A stretch of 64,000 nt of DNA from Caprella mutica (Eukaryota; Arthropoda; Malacostraca; Amphipoda; Caprellidae). The position numbers and the translations under genes are program-made. The first letter of the stretch is position 1. Each line of letters begins with the position of its first letter. The stretch lies in the NCBI GenBank assembly GCA_947561585.1, contig CANNZV010001614.1, positions 185,266 to 249,265 of the forward strand. Direction: 5' to 3'. Shown here one piece after another: positions 1 to 13,459 of the stretch. The notes beneath the pieces were generated by a model that worked only from the letters and a program-made list of their open reading frames with translations, made no database searches and was not told the origin of the DNA.

Positions 1-1054
1 CAATTCGTCCACGGACATTTCGTCCACGGTCAATTCGTCCACGGATATTTCGTCCACGAACAATTCGTCCACGGACAATTCGTCCACGGACAATTCGTCC
101 ACGGACATTTCGTCCACGGAATGCTTCATTTTGTATTATACTTATAATGTGTACTTATTCTTTATTATATTTTATTCATTTATATATTCTGCAATATAAA
201 AGTATAAAACACCCTTTTTTGATGGTAATAATTTATAGTCTTTGCTTTATTTCTTATCACAATATTCTTCACCTGCTCCTACTTGCCGGCAATAGGAAAA
301 TAATGAAACTGAATTCTTTATCTAATGATATGCAGGCAGGTCCTCGCCTCTATTGCAACCCAATCTTATGAAATCTGTAATAATAGCGAGGCATGTCTTG
401 AAATTTTTATAGTACATAAACATAGAATACGGAGACATATTTTTCTATATTCACAATACTACAATAAACATCAATATTAGTACTCAGATTAGCTTAATAT
501 AACCAATACTGGTTCAGAAATTCTTTTTTTATGACAATATTTTTATGATATATATGATATAAAAATATATATGATATAAAAGAATTAGCTAGATATTGGT
601 ACATTTTAGTGTTACGTTTAATTATATATAAACTTAAAAACATCCTTGCTTTCGGACTGTTCTATATTTTCACTCATAATAAAACTATATAAAATAATTT
701 GCATTTACTTTCTATAGTAATTATTTCATTCTCTTTCTTGCGTTCCATATTTAGTGATGTTGGATATTCATAACTCATTAATTAATGCATAATATTATAG
801 GAAGTAAATAACTTAAAAATACAGTCAACCTGTTTAGCATATTTAATTTCATAACTGTAATCCATTTATAAACATTTTTTATGTGTTCCATATGAAATGT
901 TTCGGCTTAAATCACTATAAAATATTATGTATTTACACCTGGCTATTAATATAATAGTGAAAAATAATATGAAACATAGCCCATATACACTTTAAAATAT
1001 AAAATAAAGCAATTCGTGGACGAAAGGTCCGTTGGAGGAAATGTCCCTAGACTC
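1..1054. mobile_element. Ladder-arm DNA transposon, left end outside window
   Basis: Positions 1-121 are about eight tandem copies of a 15-bp rung (CAATTCGTCCACGGA and a variant with ATTTCG). Positions 1010-1054 carry the same words inverted (CAATTCGTGGACGAAAGG, then GGAAATGTCCCTAGACTC). The roughly 890 bp between is AT-rich and shows no gene. The right end CCTAGACTC resembles the CCTAGAACC end of the element at 34224-35562. By that alignment the element ends near 1054 and the next 8 bases, ATATCACT, would be the target duplication; the matching left flank is not in the window. No transposase is seen, so this is a non-autonomous copy. Confidence 0.6.
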
Positions 1055-2035
1055 ATATCACTCATATCTCTCACTCATCCTGTAACCATTAACACATATA
1101 ACTCAATATCCAATCAATATCTCACTTATATCACTCATATCTCTCATATCACTCATATCACTCATATCATTTCATAATCACTCATATCTCACTCATACCA
1201 CTCATATCACTCATATCACTTATATCTCACTCATATCACTCATATCTCACTCATATCTCTTCATATCACTCATATCTCACTCATATCACTCATATCTCAC
1301 TCATATCTCTCATATCACTCATATCTCTCATATCACTCATATCTCACTCATATCACTCATAATCTCACTCATATCTCACTCATATCTCTCATATCACTCA
1401 TATCTCACTCATATCACTCATATCTCACTCATATCACTCATATCACTTATATCTCACTCATATCACTCATATCTCACTCATATCTCTCATATCACTCATA
1501 TCTCACTCATATCACTCATATCTCACTCATATCTCTCATATCACTCATATCTCTCATATCACTCATATCTCACTCATATCACTCATATCTCACTCATATC
1601 TCACTCATATCTCTCATATCACTCATATCTCACTCATATCACTCAAATCTCTCATATCTCTCATATCACTCATATCACTCATATCTCACTCATACCACTC
1701 ATATCACTCATATCTCACTCATATCACTCATATCACTCATATCACTCATATCACTCATATCTCTCATATCTCTCATATCTCTCATATCACTCATATCTCA
1801 CTCATATCACTCATATCACTCATATTTCTCATATCTCTCATATCTCTCATATCACTCATATCACTCATATCTCACTCATACCACTCATATCTCTCATATC
1901 TCACTCATACCACTCATATCACTCATATCACTCATATCTCACTCATACCACTCATATCACTCATATCTCTCATATCTCACTCATATCACTCATATCTCTC
2001 ATATCTCACTCATATCACTCATATATCTCTGATAC
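1055..2035. repeat. Minisatellite, 9/10-bp units (ACTCATATC / TCTCATATC)
   Basis: About 100 tandem copies of ACTCATATC mixed with TCTCATATC and TCACTCATAT variants. It begins directly at the end of the ladder-arm element and decays at GATACTCGAACC. No gene. Confidence 0.95.
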
Positions 2036-2239
2036 TCGAACCTCAAGAAGCTTCATTTCTTAATTGAAATAGCTGACTTCTTTGATGAATTCTGACATTC
2101 GTTCATTTAATTAATTTGTTTCTTTCTAAATTTTTATCTTCGCTCGACATCAAAGCGTATATTATTGTGTTGCCATGGGAACCACTCTGTGATGATTGGT
2201 GCTGTTTTGATGTCTTCTTCTTTTCTCCTGAGAAAGTAG

Positions 2240-2552
2240 GAGTATTCCTTTTAGAAGAATCCTCCCTAATTTAGAGGATATCTCTGTTAGAAGAATCCTC
2301 CCTAATTTAGAGGAAATCTCTGTTAGAAGAATCCACTTTAATTTGGAGGATATCTCTGTTAGAAGAATCCTCCCTAATTTAGAGGAAATCTCCGTTAGAA
2401 GAATCCACTTTAATTTTGAGGATATCTCTGTTAGAAGAATCCTCCCTAATTTAGAGGAAATCTATGTTAGAAGAATCCCCCCTAATTTGGAGGATATCTC
2501 TGTTAAAAGAATCCTCCCTAATTTAGAGGATATCTCTGTTAAAAGAATCTAA
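2240..2552. repeat. 36-bp tandem repeat
   Basis: Eight to nine copies of a 36-bp unit containing GAGGATATCTCTGTTAGAAG. Two versions (CCTCCCTAATTTAGAGGA and CCACTTTAATTTGGAGGA) partly alternate. The 36-bp period keeps one frame open for 69 codons; this is a period artefact, not evidence for a protein. The 200 bases before it (2036-2240) are unique and show nothing recognisable. Confidence 0.9.
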
Positions 2553-2561
2553 AATGATTTG

Positions 2562-5500
2562 CACACTCGTTAATACCTTTGCCTTCTATCCAAACACTCG
2601 TTAATACCTTTGCCTTCTATCCAAACACTCATTAATACCTTTGCCTTCTATTCAAACACTCGTTAATACCTTTACTTCTATCCAAACACTCGTTAATACC
2701 TTTGCCTTCTATCCAAACACTCGTTAATTCCTTTACCTTCTATCCAAACACTCGTTAATTCCTTTACCTTCTATCCAAACACTCGTTTATTCCTTTACCT
2801 TCTATCCAAACACTCGTTAATTCCTTTGCCTTCTATCCAAACACTCGTTAATACCTTTACCTTCTATCCAAACACTCGTTTATTCCTTTACCTTCTATCC
2901 AAACACTCGTTAATTCCTTTGCCTTCTATCCAAACACTCGTTAATACCTTTGCCTTCTATCCAAACACTCGTTAATTCCTTTGCCTTCTATCCAAACACT
3001 CGTTAATACCTTTGCCTTCTATCCAAACACTCGTTAATACCTTTGCCTTCTATCCAAACACTCGTTAATACCTTTGCCTTCTATCCAAACACTCGTTAAT
3101 TCCTTTACCTTCTATCCAAACACTCGTTTATTCCTTTACCTTCTATCCAAACACTCGTTAATTCCTTTACCTTCTATCCAAACACTCGTTAATACCTTTA
3201 CCTTCTATCCAAACACTCGTTAATTCCTTTACCTTCTATCCAAACACTCGTTTATTCCTTTACCTTCTATCTAAACACTCGTTAATTCCTTTGCCTTCTA
3301 TCCAAACACTCGTTTATTCCTTTACCTTCTATCCAAACACTCGTTAATACCTTTGCCTTCTATCCAAACACTCGTTAATACCTTTGCCTTCTATCCAAAC
3401 ACTCGTTAATACCTTTGCCTTCTATCCAAACACTCGTTAATACCTTTGCCTTCTATCCAAACACTCGTTAATACCTTTACTTCTATCCAAACACTCGTTA
3501 ATACCTTTGCCTTCTATCCAAACACTCGTTAATACCTTTACTTCTATCCAAACACTCGTTAATACCTTTACTTCTATCCAAACACTCGTTAATTCCTTTG
3601 CCTTCTATCCAAACACTCGTTAATTCCTTTACCTTCTATCCAAACACTCGTTAATACCTTTGCCTTCTATCCAAACACTCGTTAATACCTTTACTTCTAT
3701 CCAAACACTCGTTAATACCTTTACTTCTATCCAAACACTCGTTAATTCCTTTGCCTTCTATCCAAACACTCGTTAATACCTTTACTTCTATCCAAACACT
3801 CGTTAATACCTTTACTTCTATCCAAACACTCGTTAATTCCTTTGCCTTCTATCCAAACACTCGTTAATTCCTTTACCTTCTATCCAAACACTCGTTAATT
3901 CCTTTACCTTCTATCCAAACACTCGTTAATACCTTTGCCTTCTATCCAAACACTCGTTTATTCCTTTACCTTCTATCCAAACACTCGTTAATACCTTTGC
4001 CTTCTATCCAAACACTCGTTAATACCTTTACTTCTATCCAAAAACTCGTTAATACCTTTGCCTTCTATCCAAACACTCGTTAATTCCTTTACCTTCTATC
4101 CAAACACTCGTTAATTCCTTTACTTCTATCCAAACACTCGTTAATACCTTTGCCTTCTATCCAAACACTCGTTAATTCCTTTACCTTCTATCCAAACACT
4201 CGTTAATACCTTTGCCTTCTATCCAAACACTCGTTAATACATTTGCCTTCTATCCAAACACTCGTTAATACCTTTACCTTTTATCCAAACACTCGTTAAT
4301 ACCTTTGCCTTCTATCCAAACACTCGTTAATACCTTTGCCTTCTATCCAAACACTCGTTAATACCTTTACCTTCTATCCAAACACTCGTTAATACCTTTG
4401 CCTTCTATCCAAACACTCGTTAATTCCTTTACCTTCTATCCAAACACTCGTTAATTCCTTTGCCTTCTATCCAAACACTCGTTAATTCCTTTACCTTCTA
4501 TCCAAACACTCGTTAATACCTTTGCCTTCTATCCAAACACTCGTTAATACCTTTACTTCTATCCAAACACTCGTTAATACCTTTACTTCTATCCAAACAC
4601 TCGTTAATTCCTTTGCCTTCTATCCAAACACTCGTTAATACCTTTACTTCTATCCAAACACTCGTTAATACCTTTACTTCTATCCAAACACTCGTTAATT
4701 CCTTTGCCTTCTATCCAAACACTCGTTAATTCCTTTACCTTCTATCCAAACACTCGTTAATTCCTTTACCTTCTATCCAAACACTCGTTAATACCTTTGC
4801 CTTCTATCCAAACACTCGTTTATTCCTTTACCTTCTATCCAAACACTCGTTAATACCTTTGCCTTCTATCCAAACACTCGTTAATACCTTTACTTCTATC
4901 CAAACACTCGTTAATACCTTTGCCTTCTATCCAAACACTCGTTAATTCCTTTACCTTCTATCCAAACACTCGTTAATTCCTTTACTTCTATCCAAACACT
5001 CGTTAATACCTTTGCCTTCTATCCAAACACTCGTTAATTCCTTTACCTTCTATCCAAACACTCGTTAATACCTTTGCCTTCTATCCAAACACTCGTTAAT
5101 ACCTTTGCCTTCTATCCAAACACTCGTTAATACCTTTACCTTTAATCCAAACACTCGTTAATACCTTTGCCTTCTATCCAAACACTCGTTAATACCTTTG
5201 CCTTCTATCCAAACACTCGTTAATACCTTTACCTTCTATCCAAACACTCGTTAATACCTTTGCCTTCTATCCAAACACTCGTTAATTCCTTTACCTTCTA
5301 TCCAAACACTCGTTAATTCCTTTACCTTCTATCCAAACACTCGTTTATTCCTTTACCTTCTATCCAAACACTCGTTAATTCCTTTGCCTTCTATCCAGAC
5401 ACTCGTTAATACCTTTACTTCTATCCAAACACTCGTTAATTCCTATACCTTCTATCCAAACACTCGTTTATTCCTTTACCTTCTATCCAAACACTCGTTA

Positions 5501-6110
5501 ATTCCTTTGCCTTCTATCCAGACACTCGTTAATACCTTTACTTCTATCCAAACACTCGTTAATACCTTTACTTCTATCCAAACACTCGTTAATACCTTTG
5601 CCTTCTATCCAAACACTCGTTAATACCTTTGCCTTCTATCCAAACACTCGTTAATACCTTTGCCTTCTATCCAAACACTCGTTAATACCTTTGCCTTCTA
5701 TCCAAACACTCGTTAATACCTTTGCCTTCTATCCAAACACTCGTTAATTCCTTTACCTTCTATCCAAACACTCGTTAATTCCTTTACCTTCTATCCAAAC
5801 ACTCGTTTATTCCTTTACCTTCTATCCAAACACTCGTTAATTCCTTTGCCTTCTATCCAAACACTCGTTAATACCTTTACCTTCTATCCAAACACTCGTT
5901 GATACCTTTGCCTTCTATCCAAACACTCGTTAATACCTTTGCCTTTTATCCAAACACTCGTTAATACCTTTACCTTCTATCCAAACACTCGTTAATACCT
6001 TTGCCTTCTATCCAAACACTCGTTAATACTTTTGCCTTCTATCCAAACACTCGTTAATACCTTTACCTTCTATCCAAACACTCGTTAATTCCTTTACCTT
6101 CTATCCAAAC
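2562..6110. repeat. 31-bp satellite, block 1
   Basis: About 115 tandem copies of a 31-bp unit containing CTTCTATCCAAACACTCGTT followed by AATACCTTTGC. Monomers vary at a few fixed places: AATACC, AATTCC or TATTCC; TTTGCC, TTTACC or TTTAC (the last makes a 30-bp monomer). Runs of the same variant order recur about 860 bp apart (compare 3660-3900 with 4519-4760), so higher-order units exist. The block stops at the 8-bp target site of a transposon. Short open frames within it are period artefacts. Confidence 0.97.
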
Positions 6111-7053
6111 GGTGCTAGGACAATTGCCACCTGCGGACAATTGCCACCCGCGGATAATTGCCACCCCCGGACAGTTGCCACCCGGACAATTGCCACCCCC
6201 GGACAATTGCCACCCAAATAATTAATATCAGGCCACTTAACTTTAAAAATGGTGATAAAATATGTATATTATTATTGTTGTACGATTAATTATTAATTAT
6301 ATACAATATAAGATAAAAAAAAAAAATTACTCGGTTTCTGAATGTGCTTTTTAAATCTTATATTTTTTAAATCTTAGGTTATTGAATACTTTTTACCACT
6401 TCTTTAGAACGATTCAAAACTGTTTAATTCCCTTCGTCTATAACATTTTCAGGATTTAGGATTTTAAAAACATATTATCACAACCCTAATTATATTGTCA
6501 GGATTCTTAACTTGTATTTTATATTACTGGGTAGTAATATAAATACCTATTGTTTTTCTTCCTTTAGCAAATAATTATAAATAAAAGCCTATTCCGGGCG
6601 AGATATTTTAATTCTATTAATGGAATATCGTCTGCTCCAGAAATTTGGTTTACTAATGACTATATTACTGGCATCAAAAGGAAATTAAATACAAGGGACT
6701 TGAAGTAGCAGTCAGAAAGGAAAGGGGCTCCATGAACAAAGTCATCTACTGCCGTGGGTGACAATGCTCATGGATGCAGAAAAGCTACTCTGTGAATGCA
6801 GTCACTTAAAAAGGAAAATATTAAATGTGTAATGAATTTTCTTATCTTATAATGTATTCAAATAATAAATAATCGTACAAAATATACATATTTCATCTCC
6901 AATTTTAAAGTTAAGTGGCCTGATAATAAATATTTGGGTGGCAATTGTCCGGGTGGCAATTGTCCGGGTGGCAATTGTCCGGGTGGCAACTGTCCGGGGG
7001 TGTCAATTGTCCGCGGGTGGCAATTGTCCGTGGGTGGCAATTGTCCGGTCACG
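6111..7053. mobile_element. 943-bp ladder-arm DNA transposon, copy 1
   Basis: The element is bounded by an exact 8-bp target duplication, ATCCAAAC (6103-6110 and 7054-7061), taken from the 31-bp satellite monomer. The left end GGTGCTAGGACAATTGCC and the right end (reverse complement CGTGACCGGACAATTGCC) start arms made of five to seven rungs of GGACAATTGCCACCCGC. Beyond the rungs the arms stay inverted for roughly 100 more bases (GGCCACTTAACTTTAAAA on the left, its complement near 6900). The core 6300-6840 has no long frame. Non-autonomous. The 8-bp duplication fits hAT, P or KDZ (Kyakuja-Dileera-Zisupton) transposases; which one cannot be decided here. Confidence 0.85.
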
Positions 7054-9657
7054 ATCCAAACACTCGTTTATTCCTTTACCTTCTATCCAAACACTCGTTA
7101 ATTCCTTTGCCTTCTATCCAAACACTCGTTAATTCCTTTACCTTCTATCCAAACACTCGTTAATACCTTTACCTTCTATCCAAACACTCGTTAATTCCTT
7201 TACCTTCTATCCAAACACTCGTTAATACCTTTGCCTTCTATCCAAACACTCGTTTATTCCTTTACCTTCTATCCAAACACTCGTTAATTCCTTTACCTTC
7301 TATCCAAACACTCGTTAATACCTTTACTTCTATCCAAACACTCGTTAATTCCTTTGCCTTCTATCCAAACACTCGTTAATACCTTTGCCTTCTATCCAAA
7401 CACTCGTTAATACCTTTGCCTTCTATCCAAACACTCGTTAATACCTTTACTTCTATCCAAACACTCGTTAATACCTTTACCTTCTATCCAAACACTCGTT
7501 AATACCTTTGCCTTCTATCCAAACACTCGTTAATACCTTTGCCTTCTATCCAAACACTCGTTAATACCTTTGCCTTCTATCCAAACACTCGTTAATACCT
7601 TTACCTTCTATCCAAACACTCGTTAATACCTTTACCTTCTATCCAAACACTCGTTAATACCTTTGCCTTCTATCCAAACACTCGTTAATTCCTTTACCTT
7701 CTATCCAAACACTCGTTTATTCCTTTACCTTCTACCCAAACACTCGTTAATTCCTTTGCCTTCTATCCAAACACTCGTTAATTCCTTTGCCTTCTATCCA
7801 AACACTCGTTAATACCTTTACTTCTATCCAAACACTCGTTAATACCTTTGCCTTCTATCCAAACACTCGTTAATACCTTTGCCTTCTATCCAAACACTCG
7901 TTAATACCTTTGCCTTCTATCCAAACACTCGTTAATACCTTTGCCTTCTATCCAAATACTCGTTTATTCCTTTACCTTCTATCCAAACACTCGTTAATTC
8001 CTTTACCTTCTATCCAAACACTCCTTAATTCCTTCACCTTCTATCTAAACACTCGTTTATTCCTTTACCTTCTATCCAAACACTCGTTAATTCCTTTGCC
8101 TTCTATCCAAACACTCCTTAATTCCTTTACCTTCATTCCAAACACTCGTTAATTCCTTTGCCTTCTATCCAGACACTCGTTAATACCTTTACTTCTATCC
8201 AAACACTCGTTAATACCTTTACTTCTATCCAAACACTCGTTAATACCTTTGCCTTCTATCCAAACACTCGTTAATACCTTTGCCTTCTATCCAAACACTC
8301 GTTAATACCTTTGCCTTCTATCCAAACACTCGTTAATTCCTTTACCTTCTATCCAAACACTCGTTAATTCCTTTACCTTCTATCCAAACACTCGTTTATT
8401 CCTTTACCTTCTATCCAAACACTCGTTAATTCCTTTGCCTTCTATCCAAACACTCGTTAATACCTTTACCTTCTATCCAAACACTCGTTAATACCTTTGC
8501 CTTCTATCCAAACACTCGTTAATACCTTTGCATTTTATCCAAACACTCGTTAATACCTTTACCTTCTATCCAAACACTCGTTAATACCTTTGCCTTCTAT
8601 CCAAACACTCGTTAATACTTTTGCCTTCTATCCAAACACTCGTTAATACCTTTACCTTCTATCCAAACACTCGTTAATTCCTTTACCTTCTACCCAAACA
8701 CTCGTTAATTCCTTTGCCTTCTATCCAAACACTCGTTAATTCCTTTGCCTTCTATCCAAACACTCGTTAATACCTTTACTTCTATCCAAACACTCGTTAA
8801 TACCTTTGCCTTCTATCCAAACACTCGTTAATACCTTTGCCTTCTATCCAAACACTCGTTAATACCTTTGCCTTCTATCCAAACACTCGTTAATACCTTT
8901 GCCTTCTATCCAAATACTCGTTTATTCCTTTACCTTCTATCCAAACACTCGTTAATTCCTTTACCTTCTATCCAAACACTCCTTAATTCCTTCACCTTCT
9001 ATCTAAACACTCGTTTATTCCTTTACCTTCTATCCAAACACTCGTTAATTCCTTTGCCTTCTATCCAAACACTCCTTAATTCCTTTACCTTCTATCCAAA
9101 CACTCGTTAATTCCTTTGCCTTCTATCCAGACACTCGTTAATACCTTTACTTCTATCCAAACACTCGTTAATACCTTTACTTCTATCCAAACACTCGTTA
9201 ATACCTTTGCCTTCTATCCAAACACTCGTTAATACCTTTGCCTTCTATCCAAACACTCGTTAATACCTTTGCCTTCTATCCAAACACTCGTTAATTCCTT
9301 TACCTTCTATCCAAACACTCGTTAATTCCTTTACCTTCTATCCAAACACTCGTTTATTCCTTTACCTTCTATCCAAACACTCGTTAATTCCTTTGCCTTC
9401 TATCCAAACACTCGTTAATACCTTTACCTTCTATCCAAACACTCGTTAATACCTTTGCCTTCTATCCAAACACTCGTTAATACCTTTGCATTTTATCCAA
9501 ACACTCGTTAATACCTTTACCTTCTATCCAAACACTCGTTAATACCTTTGCCTTCTATCCAAACACTCGTTAATACTTTTGCCTTCTATCCAAACACTCG
9601 TTAATACCTTTACCTTCTATCCAAACACTCGTTAATTCCTTTACCTTCTATCCAAAC
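7054..9657. repeat. 31-bp satellite, block 2
   Basis: Continuation of the same 31-bp satellite on the far side of the transposon. A long internal direct repeat is visible: the stretch around 7910-8660 recurs almost unchanged at 8868-9620, 958 bp later, including rare monomers such as ACACTCCTTAATTCCTTCAC and TTTGCATTTTATCC. The block ends at 9650-9657 with ATCCAAAC, the flank of the second transposon copy. Confidence 0.97.
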
Positions 9658-10600
9658 GGTGCTAGGACAATTGCCACCTGCGGACAATTGCCACCCGCGG
9701 ATAATTGCCACCCCCGGACAGTTGCCACCCGGACAATTGCCACCCCCGGACAATTGCCACCCAAATAATTAATATCAGGCCACTTAATTTTAAAAATGGT
9801 GATAAAATATGTATATTATTATTGTTGTACGATTAATTATTAATTATATACAATATAAGATAAAAAAAAAAAATTACTTTGTTTCTGAATGTGCTTTTCA
9901 AATCTTATATTTTTTAAATCTTAGGTTATTGAATACTTTTTACCACTTCTTTAGAACGATTCAAAACTGTTTAATTCCCTTCGTCTATAACATTTTCTGG
10001 ATTTAGGATTTTAAAAACATATTATCACAACCCTAATTATATTGTCAGGATTCTTAACTTGTATTTTATATTACTGGGTAGTAATATAAATACCTATTGT
10101 TTTTCTTCCTTTAGCAAATAATTATAAATAAAAGCCTATTCCGGGCGAGATATTTTAATTCTATTAATGGAATATCGTCTGCTCCAGAAATTTGGTTTAC
10201 TAATGACTATATCACTGGCATCAAAAGGAAATTAAATACAAGGGACTTGAAGTAGCAGTCAGAAAGGAAAGGGGCTCCATGAACAAAGTCATCTACCGCC
10301 GTGGGTGACAATGCTCATGGATGCAGAAAAGCTACTCTGTGAATGCAGTCACTTAAAAAGGAAAATATTAAATGTGTAATGAATTTTCTTATCTTATAAT
10401 GTATTCAAATAATAAATAATCGTACAAAATATACATATTTCATCTCCAATTTTAAAGTTAAGTGGCCTGATAATAAATATTTGGGTGGCAATTGTCCGGG
10501 TGGCAATTGTCCGGGTGGCAATTGTCCGGGTGGCAACTGTCCGGGGGTGTCAATTGTCCGCGGGTGGCAATTGTCCGTGGGTGGCAATTGTCCGGTCACG
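9658..10600. mobile_element. 943-bp ladder-arm DNA transposon, copy 2 (segmental duplicate)
   Basis: Same length, ends, arms and 8-bp flank ATCCAAAC as the element at 6111, offset by exactly 3,547 bp. I count only about half a dozen base differences (for example ACTCGG versus ACTTTG near the core start, CTGCCG versus CCGCCG near 10297). Because the same satellite variants also flank it on both sides, it arose by duplication of the whole block and not by a second transposition. Confidence 0.88.
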
Positions 10601-11892
10601 ATCCAAACACTCGTTTATTCCTTTACCTTCTATCCAAACACTCGTTAATTCCTTTGCCTTCTATCCAAACACTCGTTAATTCCTTTACCTTCTATCCAAA
10701 CACTCGTTAATACCTTTACCTTCTATCCAAACACTCGTTAATTCCTTTACCTTCTATCCAAACACTCGTTAATACCTTTGCCTTCTATCCAAACACTCGT
10801 TTATTCCTTTACCTTCTATCCAAACACTCGTTAATTCCTTTACCTTCTATCCAAACACTCGTTAATACCTTTACTTCTATCCAAACACTCGTTAATTCCT
10901 TTGCCTTTTATCCAAACACTCGTTAATACCTTTGCCTTCTATCCAAACACTCGTTAATACCTTTGCCTTCTATCCAAACACTCGTTAATACCTTTACTTC
11001 TATCCAAACACTCGTTAATACCTTTACCTTCTATCCAAACACTCGTTAATACCTTTGCCTTCTATCCAAACACTCGTTAATACCTTTGCCTTCTATCCAA
11101 ACACTCGTTAATACCTTTACCTTCTATCCAAACACTCGTTAATACCTTTACCTTCTATCCAAACACTCGTTAATACCTTTGCCTTCTATCCAAACACTCG
11201 TTAATTCCTTTACCTTCTATCCAAACACTCGTTTATTCCTTTACCTTCTATCCAAACACTCGTTAATTCCTTTGCCTTCTATCCAAACACTCGTTAATTC
11301 CTTTGCCTTCTATCCAAACACTCGTTAATACCTTTACTTCTATCCAAACACTCGTTAATACCATTGCCTTCTATCCAAACACTCGTTAATACCTTTGCCT
11401 TCTATCCAAACACTCGTTAATACCTTTGCCTTCTATCCAAACACTCGTTAATACCTTTGCCTTCTATCCAAATACTCGTTTATTCCTTTACCTTCTATCC
11501 AAACACTCGTTAATTCCTTTACCTTCTATCCAAACACTCCTTAATTCCTTCACCTTCTATCCAAACACTCGTTTATTCCTTTACCTTCTATCCAAACACT
11601 CGTTAATTCCTTTGCCTTCTATCCAAACACTCCTTAATTCCTTTACCTTCTATCCAAACACTCGTTTATTCCTTTACCTTCTATTCAAACACTCGTTAAT
11701 TCCTTCACCTTCTATCCAAACACTCGTTAATACCTTTGCCTTCTATCCAAACACTCGTTAATACCTTCACCTTCTATCTAAACACTCGTTAATACCTTTG
11801 CCTTCTATCCAAACACTCGTTAATTCCTTTACTTCTATCCAAACACTCGTTAATACCTTTGCCTTCTATCCAAACACTCGTTAATTCCTTTC
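10601..11892. repeat. 31-bp satellite, block 3
   Basis: Third block of the 31-bp satellite, matching the order of monomers after 7054 for most of its length, then ending at TTAATTCCTTTCTTCACTC. A 111-codon open frame at 11426-11761 repeats one amino-acid pattern and is a product of the array. Confidence 0.96.
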
Positions 11893-11934
11893 TTCACTCT
11901 AGTCATTATATTTATTTCAGTAAGTACCTCTCAC

Positions 11935-12042
11935 TGGATTCAATGGCGAAGTCTTTTCCAAAGCTGCAATTTCCCGGATGCAATTTTGTTGAGCGACACA
12001 CGAGGTTTCGACTCATCAAGACTCGGACTGTCTCTTGTATTG
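11935..12042 (-). CDS. Weak candidate internal exon, unrecognised
   Basis: On the minus strand a 108-base open stretch lies between a possible acceptor (CTTTTAG, 12043-12049) and a good donor (A|GTGAGAGG, 11934). It would encode about 35 residues, including KLHPGNCSFGKDFAIES. The stretch is more GC-rich than its surroundings and immediately follows the satellite. No family is recognised. The acceptor has a poor pyrimidine tract and the plus strand is also open here (71 codons from 11859), so chance remains likely. Confidence 0.15.
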
Positions 12043-13459
12043 CTAAAAGCTTTTCACATTCAAAGAAACTATAGTCTCTTTAATTATATTTAATTGACGC
12101 GATTGTAATTAGCGGAGACTGGAAAGAAGAAATGGAAGAGATTGCCGCCCAAATTCTTTACGAGACTTCTTAGTTATTTGAAGAAGTTGAACGCAAAGAT
12201 TCTTTCAATATCTGTCATATTGTATAAAAATACTGTGCAAAACATTCTTAAAAAGAAGTAACTTTTTGATTATATATTTTGAACTTGAAGAGTTTTAATC
12301 TGAGTTACATAAGTTAATAGTGAAATTATTGTACTGAAATATTAATTTTGGTAAGTACATGGCGAAACAAACAATAAAGCTAATTGATATTATTCCCATA
12401 TGTATAACCAATTACTATTGCACTATACGAGTAATAAATCTTCTCGTTTCGTCAGGCCTAATCGCTGGCTATGATTTCTACCCTCCAGCAATCTTGGCAA
12501 TTCTCCCTTCACAATTTTACTGCCTAAGATAATTTGTGAAAATTGGATTAGATCGACGGATTCAATAAACTTGGACTGAGTCGATTGAGGATTTGAAATA
12601 TAACCTTATTGGAATTTCCGTATTTTATGCAAATGATGAATAATTTTGAAGAAAAAATTTGGGGCACAGATTCCATCTTTTGTGGTATTAACTAAAATAG
12701 GTTGATCTACGATATTTAAAATATTATTATTAACACATCAAAAACTCCAATTATATAATTTTAAGTACTATAGGCTACCTAGAAGTATTCTTATATCCAC
12801 GTTCATGCTATTAATTAGCCAAACTCGTTATTTCGCCTCATATAATTTCATCCCAAGAAAGCAGGAAATACGTACCATCCTTCACGTAGAGTGTCACACC
12901 ATTTGGCTCAGATTATCAAAGCAAACGGCATCTAAATTGGCATGCAAACACTGTCCTCAGACAATTCACAGCCTTATTAACAGCGAGTTGAATGCAGGGC
13001 ACAACAAACGACATACGCTTGAGACCAGCCTTCAACATTCTCCAAAGGTTTTACTGCAGTGCTTAGCTACCAAACCCCCTAGATACTGTCACTCTAACAA
13101 AGAAGAATGGCTCGTAAAGCTCTGTGTACACTGAGACTTTCTTAGAAGTCTTATCTGTAGAGTGATTAACGAAGGATAAATTAATTTTGTTAATATTAAT
13201 GAGTATAATTATGTCATTTCCAATTTTCTTATCTGTTCGTTAAGTTTAATATTATGTCAATTATATCGCAAATTAAGTACGGTAGAATACGAATGAAGTC
13301 ATTTAGCATCTCTTGCCTCATTTCAAAGTTAATAGCTATTTCTCTTCGCTAATGGCGTTATCAATGCTAGGAAATATTTCAAATTCACTTTCCGCTGCTG
13401 ACATTTAATTAACTTTGTATACACGCTAGGTACGTAATGAAACTGTCAGAAATAGAATT
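12043..13459. other. Unique AT-rich spacer, no supported gene
   Basis: No tandem repeat and no convincing exon. A plus-strand open frame of 109 codons (12805-13134) has mixed composition, no recognisable domain, no splice context and no poly(A) signal close by. I treat it as chance. Confidence 0.5.

Noticed and set aside
2562..11892. Regular 31-bp repeats considered as a CRISPR array
   Set aside because: Repeats are directly adjacent with no unique spacers and the context is eukaryotic; it is a satellite.
12805..13134. 109-codon plus-strand frame
   Set aside because: No recognised motif, no splice or poly(A) context, and chance frames of this size occur elsewhere in the window.
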